Below, piece by piece: positions 54,113-62,352 of a DNA stretch of 64,000 bases; position 1 is the first letter of the stretch, and each line of letters opens with the position of its first letter. The stretch is from a virus. Made by a program: the position numbers and the translations under genes. The stretch covers positions 1 to 64,000 of IMG/VR virus record IMGVR_UViG_3300031857_000038. One strand, written 5' to 3'. The notes under the pieces were generated by a model. The model ran no database searches, had not been told where the DNA came from, and worked only from the letters and a program-made list of their open reading frames with translations.

Positions 54113-55509
54113 TGTCAGAATCAGAAACAGACAGAATTAAAAGAATCCGCGACTTCATTGATGTGAACGCTACGCCCACATTCTGTTTGGCTAAGTGGCA
54201 GCATGTTACAATGTATCTACAGACAGGTGAGACACATAGTTGCTATCACCCACAGCCTCACAAGATTCCTTTAGCAGAATTAAAAGACAATCCAAGCGCA
54301 TTGCATAATACGATGCACAAGAAGCTTGAGCGTAAAGAAATGCTTGAAGGGAAGAAGCCAGAAGGCTGTCAGTATTGCTGGAACATTGAAGCAATGGGCC
54401 CGGACTATATCAGTGACAGACACATTCGCAACGCAAGTATTTTTACAGAGGAACGCTATGAACAAGCCAGTAAGGGAGCTTGGGACCAAAACATCAACCC
54501 AGAGTATTTGGAAATTAATTTTGGTAACGAGTGTAATTTTAAATGCGGCTATTGCCATCCGAAATATAGTACAAGATTCTACAAAGAAATAGAAGACTTC
54601 GGCCCTGTTGACAATGTAAAGAATCATCGCTGTGACGTTGATTGGATGAAGTTATTTCAACGTGAAGAAGAAAACCCATATGTTGATGCATTTTGGGAAT
54701 GGTGGCCTGAGCTACGCAAGACGCTAAACATTATGCGTGTAACTGGCGGCGAACCTACATTACACAAGTCAACGTGGACACTGTTAGATAAGATTGATGA
54801 AGAGCCTATGCCCTGGCTTGAGCTTAACATCAATAGCAATCTTGGTACTAAGAATATTCTTATCGACCGCTTAGCTAAAAAGGTTCGTAAGCTACAAGAC
54901 GAAGGCAAAATCAGAACATTCAAATTGTTCACAAGCATGGACACCTGGGGCGAACGTGCAGAGTATATTCGCACAGGTCTTGAACTAGACTTATGGGAAA
55001 AGAATTTTCACACTTACTTGTCAGTCAGCGGTGCCCCCATCACATTCATGATCACATTCAATATCTTCTCAGTGACAAGCTTCAAGAGCTTACTGGAAAA
55101 GTTCTTAGAGTGGCGCAAGCAATACGGCTGGGACGAAGAACGCAAGCAACATATCATTCGCTTCGACACTCCATATCTACGTGAGCCTATTCAGTATGAT
55201 ATGAACATTCTTCCTAAAGAAGAATTTATGCCCTATATGCACGATGCATTAAAGTTTATGGAAGACAATCTTGATGACACTCGGGCTGATGCATTCAGCA
55301 CAATTGAATATGAAAAGTTCAAGAGAGTTGTTGACTATATGGCAGAAACAGTGTATAGTGAAGACAAGCTAATTGAAGGTCGCAGAGACTTCTATAATTG
55401 GTTTAATGAATTGGATGATCGTCGTGAGAATGATTTGTTGACTGTCTTCCCAGAAATGATGGATTTTTATAAATTATGTCAACAAGTAAATTTGACGAAC
55501 CCTCTCTGA
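54112..55509 (+). CDS. radical SAM protein with N-terminal twitch-type domain (1)
   Basis: The 465-residue protein has the radical-SAM motif ECNFKCGYC (C141, C145, C148), which binds the 4Fe-4S cluster that splits S-adenosylmethionine, and the SAM-binding VTGGEPT. Upstream are C25, C44, C86 and C89 (FCLAKW, HSCYHP, EGCQYCW). These fit an auxiliary iron-sulfur site of twitch type placed before, not after, the radical-SAM barrel. The substrate is unknown. The reaction could be dehydrogenation, epimerisation or C-C/C-S bond formation on a sugar or peptide. It is the first of three relatives. Confidence 0.85.
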   Translation: MSESETDRIKRIRDFIDVNATPTFCLAKWQHVTMYLQTGETHSCYHPQPHKIPLAELKDNPSALHNTMHKKLERKEMLEGKKPEGCQYCWNIEAMGPDYISDRHIRNASIFTEERYEQASKGAWDQNINPEYLEINFGNECNFKCGYCHPKYSTRFYKEIEDFGPVDNVKNHRCDVDWMKLFQREEENPYVDAFWEWWPELRKTLNIMRVTGGEPTLHKSTWTLLDKIDEEPMPWLELNINSNLGTKNILIDRLAKKVRKLQDEGKIRTFKLFTSMDTWGERAEYIRTGLELDLWEKNFHTYLSVSGAPITFMITFNIFSVTSFKSLLEKFLEWRKQYGWDEERKQHIIRFDTPYLREPIQYDMNILPKEEFMPYMHDALKFMEDNLDDTRADAFSTIEYEKFKRVVDYMAETVYSEDKLIEGRRDFYNWFNELDDRRENDLLTVFPEMMDFYKLCQQVNLTNPL

Positions 55510-55736
55510 GAACTAGAAAATGGGAGTGCATTGGTATTGATGGGCCTAGTCAAAATGCCATATATAATATTCGTGCGCAAGAAATTAGAGATTGGATCAA
55601 AGAACAACCTACAGACATGTGGGCGCAGTATGGTATAGATGAGATTTACGAGGGTAAACCTATATCTGCAATGTTTGGGCAGAACTATGTCTTTACAGAA
55701 GAAATGGAGGCGTGGTTCACGTTAAGATGGGTATGA
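55476..55736 (+). CDS. small protein between radical SAM genes
   Basis: This 86-residue protein overlaps the end of the preceding radical-SAM gene by 34 bases, and its TGA overlaps the next start as ATGA. It has IYNIRAQEIRDWIKEQPTDM and an aromatic end TEEMEAWFTLRWV. No cysteine motif is present beyond a single Cys near residue 18. Its place between two radical-SAM genes hints at a partner or chaperone role for them. The family was not recognised. Confidence 0.55.
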   Translation: MSTSKFDEPSLRTRKWECIGIDGPSQNAIYNIRAQEIRDWIKEQPTDMWAQYGIDEIYEGKPISAMFGQNYVFTEEMEAWFTLRWV

Positions 55737-56962
55737 ACAAAGACTTTCTATTAAACGATAGCAAAACGTTTTGCATGTTCCCTTGGGTGCATCTCAATGC
55801 CACTCCTAAGGGAGATGTATATCCCTGCTGTAGCAATGACTACACAGACCCGGTTGGCAACACTAAAGATAACACACTGGAAGAAATCTTTAACAGCCCT
55901 AAGATGAAAGAACTTCGGGTTGATATGCTTAATGAGAAGAAGAATAAGATTTGTGATTTCTGTTATAAGCATGAAGAAGCTGGCCCATATAGTTTCAGAA
56001 ACTATAGCAAAGAACACTTTGGCAAATACTTTGATGAGATTGTTCCCTCTACGCAAGAAGACGGAACAGTAGACGAATTTAAAATGCGTTACTTTGATAT
56101 TCGTTTCTCTAACATCTGTAACTTTAAGTGCAGAACATGTGGCTCAGAGTTTAGCTCTAAGTGGGGCGAAGAAATGAAAAAGAACTACGACCCTAATCAT
56201 CCTGTATTAATTCACGTTGATGACAATAAGGGTACAGTTCTTGATGAAGTGCTAGAACATATTGAACATATCGACCTTGCATACTTTGCGGGTGGTGAAC
56301 CATTAATCACCGAAGAGCATTATACTATGCTTGAAGCAATGATTCGTAAGGGTCGCACTGACATTACTCTACGTTATAACACTAACGCAAGTAATATTAA
56401 GTATAAAAAACATGACGTACTTGATTTATGGAAGCACTTTAAAAAGATTGAATTAAGCTGTAGTATTGACCATTACGGCGAACGTGCTGAGTATATGCGT
56501 AAAGGCACAGATTGGGGAGTTGTAGAGAGCAATCTACTAACATTCCGTGATTTGGACTATGTTAGTTTCCAATTGAATACGGTTTTCAGCATCTACAACT
56601 ATCTCACTATAGGAGACTTTTATCAATATCTTAAGGATAAGAACATCGTAAGAACAGAAGACTGGTATCATTCGCTCTATCTTGCCGTACATCCTAATTA
56701 TTATTGTGCTAAAAGTCTCCCTAAGGAATTAAAAACAGTAGCAGGCGAAAAAGCAATGGCATGGGCTAACGCTAACATGGATGACAAGACTTGTGTGCCT
56801 AGACTCGTAGTAGATGCAGTGAACTTTGCTAACGATACGGATCAGTGGGGTGAAGTCAGAGATAAGTTCTTGATGCACACTAGGTCAGTTGACAGAATTA
56901 GAGGCGAAAACTTCTGGGAGACATTCCCCGAATTAAATAGATTGCAGGACTTAATGGAATGA
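55733..56962 (+). CDS. radical SAM protein with N-terminal twitch-type domain (2)
   Basis: The product has 409 residues. N-terminal cysteines C14 (TFCMFPWVH), C32/C33 (VYPCCSND), C74 and C77 (CDFC) fit an auxiliary cluster site. The radical-SAM motif is ICNFKCRTC (C129, C133, C136), and YFAGGEP is the SAM-binding turn. The start at 55733 is chosen because it overlaps the preceding stop as ATGA; an in-frame ATG six bases upstream and a GTG further up are weaker. It is clearly related to the next gene along its whole length, so a local duplication is likely. Confidence 0.85.
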   Translation: MNKDFLLNDSKTFCMFPWVHLNATPKGDVYPCCSNDYTDPVGNTKDNTLEEIFNSPKMKELRVDMLNEKKNKICDFCYKHEEAGPYSFRNYSKEHFGKYFDEIVPSTQEDGTVDEFKMRYFDIRFSNICNFKCRTCGSEFSSKWGEEMKKNYDPNHPVLIHVDDNKGTVLDEVLEHIEHIDLAYFAGGEPLITEEHYTMLEAMIRKGRTDITLRYNTNASNIKYKKHDVLDLWKHFKKIELSCSIDHYGERAEYMRKGTDWGVVESNLLTFRDLDYVSFQLNTVFSIYNYLTIGDFYQYLKDKNIVRTEDWYHSLYLAVHPNYYCAKSLPKELKTVAGEKAMAWANANMDDKTCVPRLVVDAVNFANDTDQWGEVRDKFLMHTRSVDRIRGENFWETFPELNRLQDLME

Positions 56963-58236
56963 TTGATAAAAATAAAGTAGAAAAATTAGTTACAGAAGGT
57001 AAGCACTTTTGCGTATTACCCTGGGTGCATTTTCATGCATGGCCCGACAAGCGAGTAATGCCTTGCTGCGTTGCTGACAGTAACATGCCAGTAGCTCAAA
57101 TTGAGGGCGATCAATCTATTATTGAAATGATGAACAGCGACCGCTATAAGGAAATTCGTGAAGCAATGCTTGACGATATTGAAGTTCCTGAATGTAAGCG
57201 TTGCTTTGACCTTGAGCTTATGGGTACATGGACTATGCGCCAATCACATAATCGTCGCAGAGGTCTTGACTATGTAAACTATATTGCTGAGAACACACAA
57301 GAAGACGGCGCCCTCTCAGAGTTTGAAATGAAGTATATGGATATTCGTTTCAGTAATTTATGTAACATGAAGTGCCGCAGTTGTGGCCCAGACTGTTCAA
57401 GTCAGTGGGCGCAAGAGTTTGTTGACAAGCGCGGTAAAGAAATGTGGGACGAACATTTCCCTAATCGTAAAATAGTCATTAACAATAACGATGACCAAAA
57501 GTTTATGGTTAAGTTAAAGCCATATCTTGCTGATGTATCTGAAGTATATTTTGCTGGTGGCGAAATCATTATTACGCCAGAGCATTATGAATGCTTAGAT
57601 TATTGGATTGAAAATGGTCAAGCAGATACAATTGAATTAAACTATACTACGAATTTCTCAACGCTGCACGGATATAAAGACAAGAACCTACTTGAGTATT
57701 GGAAGAAGTTCAAGAATATTCAAGTGTGGGCTTCATTAGATGCACACGGTGACTTAGCAGAATGTATTCGTAAGGGTACAGACTGGGACAAGACTGTTGC
57801 TAATATCAAGAAGCTGCGTGAAGAACTACCGCATATTCAGTTTCAGATTACTCCTACTATTAGTATTTGGAATATCTTTAAGTTCCCTGACTTCTTTGAT
57901 TATATGGTAGAAAACAAGCTGATTGATTTGACAATTAGTCCTAGATTTAATCTTGCTACAAGCCCCTGGTACGCTAACGTGATGATTCTTCCGAAACACG
58001 TAAAGAACAGACTGATTGAACTGTATAGAGTTTACCAAAACAAATACGGTAAAGACAATATGGATATCTATAATGGCTTCAAGATGATTATCTATAATCT
58101 AAGCGTCGGCGACGAGAATAAGGGAGGAATCCTAGAGTTCAAGAAATTCAACGATGAGCTAGACGAATTCAGAAAAGAAAAGTTTGAAGACCTAGTTCCG
58201 GAAATTAAGGAAGTGTATGAGTGGGCCGCAAGTTAA
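56959..58236 (+). CDS. radical SAM protein with N-terminal twitch-type domain (3)
   Basis: The 425-residue protein has the same plan as the gene before: C18 (HFCVLPWVH), C36/C37 (VMPCCVAD), C79 and C82 (CKRC), then LCNMKCRSC (C135, C139, C142) and YFAGGEI, where Ile replaces the usual Pro of GGEP. The linking stretch TQEDG(T/A)(V/L)(D/S)EF(K/E)M(R/K)Y is nearly shared with its neighbour. The substrate is unknown. The ATG overlaps the previous stop as ATGA. Divergence after duplication suggests different substrates or successive steps. Confidence 0.85.
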   Translation: MIDKNKVEKLVTEGKHFCVLPWVHFHAWPDKRVMPCCVADSNMPVAQIEGDQSIIEMMNSDRYKEIREAMLDDIEVPECKRCFDLELMGTWTMRQSHNRRRGLDYVNYIAENTQEDGALSEFEMKYMDIRFSNLCNMKCRSCGPDCSSQWAQEFVDKRGKEMWDEHFPNRKIVINNNDDQKFMVKLKPYLADVSEVYFAGGEIIITPEHYECLDYWIENGQADTIELNYTTNFSTLHGYKDKNLLEYWKKFKNIQVWASLDAHGDLAECIRKGTDWDKTVANIKKLREELPHIQFQITPTISIWNIFKFPDFFDYMVENKLIDLTISPRFNLATSPWYANVMILPKHVKNRLIELYRVYQNKYGKDNMDIYNGFKMIIYNLSVGDENKGGILEFKKFNDELDEFRKEKFEDLVPEIKEVYEWAAS

Positions 58237-59183
58237 TTGCAATTGAAGCTCCAGAACCCTATCTAGCGGTTACATGGCAGGTAAACAATTTTTGTAACTT
58301 TAGTTGCAGTTATTGTAATCCTGGCAACTGGGCTGGGGCTAATCCCAACAACGGCAATCTTGATATCTACTTAAATAACTTGCGTATCATTATCAACAAG
58401 TATGAAGATGCAGGCTATAAACACTTTAAGTTCTTTTTCAGCGGCGGCGAACCAACAGCATGGCGCAACTTTATTCCTATCTGTGAGTTTCTACGAGCAG
58501 AAACAGAATGTACTATCGCAGTCAACACTAATCTATCACGCCCGCTAGCATGGTGGGAAAAGCATCACCATTTGTTTGATGATATCGTAGCATCTTTTCA
58601 CGTTGAACAAGCGAAGAAAGACCGCTACATTGAGAATTCATTGTACCTATGCGATAAGGTTAACTACATATCAAGTAAGATGCTAATGCATGATGAACGC
58701 TTTTGGGAAGTAGTTGAGTTTGGTAATAGTCTAAAAGAAATACTACCTAATTACTTCATTGAATGGACTCCTTTATACGATGAGTTAAGTCACGTTACTG
58801 GCCCATGGAAGTATAACGACCCTGCTAAAGAAGAATTCTTTAAGACGCATACTATTGAAATGCAACAGACCATTCCAAAGCCCAATAAAAGAGCAGAGAC
58901 AAGCAGTTATAATAGATATAGTGACGGCACCACTAGCTCGTGTAATGCTAATGAATTGATTGTTAACAATCAGAATTACTTTAGCGGCTGGCAATGTAGC
59001 GTCGGTGACTGCATCTTTATTAATCCTATAGGTGAAGTTAGTTTAGCAAGCTGCGGATTAGGTGGAAACATTGGACATATATTAGACGATATCAGTAAAG
59101 TAGGTCCAAAGAAAATCATGTGCTACAAAGAAATGTGCATGTGCGGTACTGATATTATCATTCCAAAAATTAAGGTAAACTGA
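58221..59183 (+). CDS. radical SAM protein with SPASM-like C-terminus
   Basis: This frame starts with GTG at 58221 inside the end of the previous gene, with AAGGAA about nine bases upstream. The 320-residue product has FCNFSCSYC (C25, C29, C32) at its very start, then FFFSGGEPT. The C-terminal 60 residues hold several cysteines (GWQCSVGDC, ASCGLGG, MCYKEMCMC) in a SPASM-like arrangement, typical for auxiliary clusters of peptide- or sugar-modifying radical-SAM enzymes such as the anSME and PqqE group. It differs from the three preceding genes, whose cysteine-rich part is N-terminal. Confidence 0.82.
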   Translation: MGRKLIAIEAPEPYLAVTWQVNNFCNFSCSYCNPGNWAGANPNNGNLDIYLNNLRIIINKYEDAGYKHFKFFFSGGEPTAWRNFIPICEFLRAETECTIAVNTNLSRPLAWWEKHHHLFDDIVASFHVEQAKKDRYIENSLYLCDKVNYISSKMLMHDERFWEVVEFGNSLKEILPNYFIEWTPLYDELSHVTGPWKYNDPAKEEFFKTHTIEMQQTIPKPNKRAETSSYNRYSDGTTSSCNANELIVNNQNYFSGWQCSVGDCIFINPIGEVSLASCGLGGNIGHILDDISKVGPKKIMCYKEMCMCGTDIIIPKIKVN

Positions 59184-60514
59184 TGGATAAAACTAAAGTA
59201 GTATATAGTTGGATTGGCCCAAGAGGACCTATTTGGAATACTGAGTTACCCAATATATTGTCCCTCACTTGCGTATCGTTTAATGCTCAAGTTGACTCAA
59301 GGTTCTTTGGAGCAGATGACACGTGGCTAATGTTTTTCTCTCAGGCTACGGATCAATATGAAATGTACCCATCAGTAAATATTGAACGTGATGATGAAAG
59401 ACATTTTGTAATACCCTTTTCTTTAGTTTGGCGTACTGGATTTGAAAACTACTTCGTAGGTAGAACAGGTATATTGGAATATAGTCATGTTGACGTTAAG
59501 CTGATTAACTTAGTCAGACAAAAAAATGGATATATCTTTATTGATTACAGTGTAGAAGCATTTGTTGAACCTAGACATTTAAACGCATTGCACTCTTATT
59601 TTAGACACATACACGGTATCCCGCTACACAAGATTATATATCTTACTGGGGCAATCAACGCTAAACAAGTATACGAAGCTTATTGCACACGAAATAATAT
59701 ACCTGATGATCCAGCTGAAAGGCTGACAATCATTCCATATGCTGCTAGTGAACATCTCTTTCTTAGAAATGCGGAAGAATGTTCTAACGAACCAGAGTAT
59801 AATACTGAGATTGTTCCTGAAAAATTACTGCTGATGTGGAATCGCAGATATAGACCACATAGGGTGCAACTAGTAGCATTGCTAGAAAAAAATAATCTAA
59901 TTGACAGAAGCTATGTCAGTTTCCCCAACTGTCATGTTGAAACACCTACCATCACGTTCAGAGAAGAAGTTGAGCATATGGATTTGATTTATCAATTTGC
60001 ACATATGGGCTTGAAACAAGAACATGTTGACACTCTAGCTAGTAAGTTGCCATTAGTACTAGATGACGAACAAAACATTGTGCAAATGTGCAGCGATGAA
60101 GGCAACGTCAGCCGACCTTACTATCAAAATAGTTTAATCAGTCTAGTAACTGAAACTAATTTCAATAGCAATGAAGTTACCCTTACTGAGAAAAGCTTCA
60201 AGCCATTAAAAGAAAAGCATCCGTTTATTTTAGTTGGTGCACCTGGCTGCTTGCAGGGTCTCAGAGACTTAGGCTATCAAACGTTCGGTGAGTTTTGGGA
60301 TGAGAGCTATGATGATATTCTTGAACCAATTCCCAGAATGCGTAAGATTGATGAAGTACTACAAAGCATTGGTGAGTGGGATAATAATCAGATATTAGAC
60401 TTCAAGCGTAGAGTAAAACCTATCATAGAACACAATTATCAGTTATTAAAGAATAGCTCAAGACACGACATAATGACAAAAATCAATAACGTCATCAGAG
60501 GAAACAATGCGTAA
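59183..60514 (+). CDS. GT-B-like glycosyltransferase candidate
   Basis: The 443-residue protein has an N-terminal part rich in aromatic residues and a C-terminal domain (about 325-400) with LVTETNFNSNEVTLTEKSFKP-type order, then HPFILVGAPGCLQGLRDLGY and FDESYDD-like elements. The T-E-K-(S/T)-F-K-P ... H-P-F-I-x-x-G pattern is that of the donor-binding domain of fucosyltransferase-like and related phage glycosyltransferases. Together with the epimerase gene that overlaps its end, it could use a GDP-sugar. The evidence is motif-level only. Its ATG overlaps the previous stop codon by one base. Confidence 0.5.
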   Translation: MDKTKVVYSWIGPRGPIWNTELPNILSLTCVSFNAQVDSRFFGADDTWLMFFSQATDQYEMYPSVNIERDDERHFVIPFSLVWRTGFENYFVGRTGILEYSHVDVKLINLVRQKNGYIFIDYSVEAFVEPRHLNALHSYFRHIHGIPLHKIIYLTGAINAKQVYEAYCTRNNIPDDPAERLTIIPYAASEHLFLRNAEECSNEPEYNTEIVPEKLLLMWNRRYRPHRVQLVALLEKNNLIDRSYVSFPNCHVETPTITFREEVEHMDLIYQFAHMGLKQEHVDTLASKLPLVLDDEQNIVQMCSDEGNVSRPYYQNSLISLVTETNFNSNEVTLTEKSFKPLKEKHPFILVGAPGCLQGLRDLGYQTFGEFWDESYDDILEPIPRMRKIDEVLQSIGEWDNNQILDFKRRVKPIIEHNYQLLKNSSRHDIMTKINNVIRGNNA

Positions 60515-61490
60515 GACAATATTAGTTTGTGGAGCCGGCGGCTTTATTGGAAATTACTTAGTAGACAGTTTAAAAAGTCAAGGACATTATGTTGTTGGCA
60601 CTGACTTAAAGAAGCCAGTATATAACGAAACTTCAGCGGATGAATTCTATATTAAAGATTTGAGAGACAAGGATAGCGTAGACTATCTATTGTACCTGCA
60701 CAATTATGACGAAGTATATCAGTTAGCAGCAGATATGGGCGGCGCCGGATATATCTTTACTGGCGAACATGATGCCGATATCATGCACAACTCAGTTACT
60801 ATCAATTTGAATGTACTACGAGCAATGATTAAATCAGGCTGCAAGAAAGTATTCTATAGCTCAAGCGCATGTATGTATCCAGAGCATAATCAACTTGACC
60901 CAGACAACCCTGTACTAAGTGAAGACAGCGCATACCCTGCTAACCCTGATAGTGAGTACGGTTGGGAGAAACTATTCAGCGAACGACTATACATGACTTA
61001 TGCTAAGAACTATGGCATAGATGTTCGTATCGCACGTTTTCATAATATATTCGGCCCTAATGGAAGCTGGGACAACGGCAAAGAAAAAGCGCCAGCCGCA
61101 CTGTGTAGAAAAGTGGCACTTGCTGATGACAACGGTGAAGTAGAGATTTGGGGCCCGGGTAATCAGACACGAAGCTTTCTATACATTGATGAGTGTATAG
61201 AAGGTATTCATCGTATTATGAATAGTAACTATAATAAGCCAATTAATTTGGGTAGTGAACGAATGATTTCTATTAATGACCTCGTATTATTAATTGCTAG
61301 CCTGACTAATAAGAAAGTCACTATTAAGAATATTCCAGGACCAATGGGAGTTATGGGTAGACGAAGTGACAATGCCTTAATTAAGAATGTCACTGACTGG
61401 AAGCCTGACGAAGATTTAGAAACTGGATTGATTAAGACTTATCGCTGGATTAACGAACAGATTATGTTAGGTAAAAAGGACGATGAGTAA
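60507..61490 (+). CDS. GDP-mannose 3,5-epimerase (GME-like)
   Basis: The 327-residue short-chain epimerase has the NAD site GAGGFIG (9-15), the SSSACMYPE segment with S118-S120 and C122, and YGWEK (Y151, K155). RFHNIFGPNGSW leads to GKEKAPAALCRK with K194. C122 and K194 match the acid/base pair of plant GDP-mannose 3,5-epimerase, and RSFLYIDECIEGI and GRRSDN also follow that enzyme. It should turn GDP-D-mannose into GDP-L-galactose or GDP-L-gulose in the cytoplasm, supplying a rare sugar to the operon's transferases. It overlaps both neighbouring genes. Confidence 0.88.
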   Translation: MRKTILVCGAGGFIGNYLVDSLKSQGHYVVGTDLKKPVYNETSADEFYIKDLRDKDSVDYLLYLHNYDEVYQLAADMGGAGYIFTGEHDADIMHNSVTINLNVLRAMIKSGCKKVFYSSSACMYPEHNQLDPDNPVLSEDSAYPANPDSEYGWEKLFSERLYMTYAKNYGIDVRIARFHNIFGPNGSWDNGKEKAPAALCRKVALADDNGEVEIWGPGNQTRSFLYIDECIEGIHRIMNSNYNKPINLGSERMISINDLVLLIASLTNKKVTIKNIPGPMGVMGRRSDNALIKNVTDWKPDEDLETGLIKTYRWINEQIMLGKKDDE

Positions 61491-62352
61491 CAAGTATATC
61501 ATTGGTCTAGGCTGTAGCTGGACGCAAGGCGAAGGCGGCTACCCTGAGCATATTTGGGAACAGTATAATGGTCGCCCTCAGATTAGTTTGCGCGGACAAT
61601 GCGACTATCATATACGACATTATGAACACGAGAACAGTTGGGTAAACGTATTATGCCGCGACCACTTTCCTGACTACACGCCCATTAATTTAGGCGTTAA
61701 GGGTATTGGCAATCGTGCTGCTATTGAGCAATTATATTTCTGTGATAGAGTAGACTTTGATAATAGTGAAGTCATTATAGTATTAATGCTTAGTGGCTTT
61801 GAGAGACTAGACTTACCCGCTACATTTAGCGACGGTGATCAACTAGACGATGGATATAGTAACGGAGATTATCGTCACTATAAATGGAATACAGCATGGC
61901 CCCACGATTCTGCAAATCTGTTTTGGAAAGCATATGCTAAAGAACTATACTCAGAAAAATTCGTTGCTACTGGGCAGTTGTTAGCGTTGTTACATTTGCA
62001 AGATTTCTGCAAAGCACATAACATTAAACTAGTTGTTGCCAATGCGTTTAATCAACGTAATCAAGGCATACTTGAATATCTGAAAGAAGAAACTACTTCA
62101 CTGTTTGACAAGTTCGATTGGGAATGCTATCTACACAATACTACAGACTATGTTGCATTCGTAGAGAAATTAGTTGAGCTAGACGGTGTCATACCAAAAG
62201 AACAATGGCAAGGCTTTCATCAAGCATATTTTAATAGAACATGGCCAGCAAAATATCTTACAAATTGTGAGGGCGCACACCCTACTATCGACGGTTACAA
62301 AGTAATTGCAGACGAGCTTGCAAAGTTCATTAAATATAAGAACTATGCATAA
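61483..62352 (+). CDS. SGNH-type hydrolase or esterase
   Basis: The 289-residue protein opens YIIGLGCSWTQGEG, in which S12 is the likely nucleophile of block I. GIGNRAAIEQ supplies the Gly and Asn of later blocks, and EGAHPTIDGY near residues 263-272 gives the catalytic His (H266), with Glu in the place of the usual Asp of D-x-x-H. Enzymes of this fold remove or move acyl groups on sugars, so it may tailor the glycan made by the operon. It overlaps the epimerase and the next gene by eight bases each. Confidence 0.65.
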   Translation: MSNKYIIGLGCSWTQGEGGYPEHIWEQYNGRPQISLRGQCDYHIRHYEHENSWVNVLCRDHFPDYTPINLGVKGIGNRAAIEQLYFCDRVDFDNSEVIIVLMLSGFERLDLPATFSDGDQLDDGYSNGDYRHYKWNTAWPHDSANLFWKAYAKELYSEKFVATGQLLALLHLQDFCKAHNIKLVVANAFNQRNQGILEYLKEETTSLFDKFDWECYLHNTTDYVAFVEKLVELDGVIPKEQWQGFHQAYFNRTWPAKYLTNCEGAHPTIDGYKVIADELAKFIKYKNYA

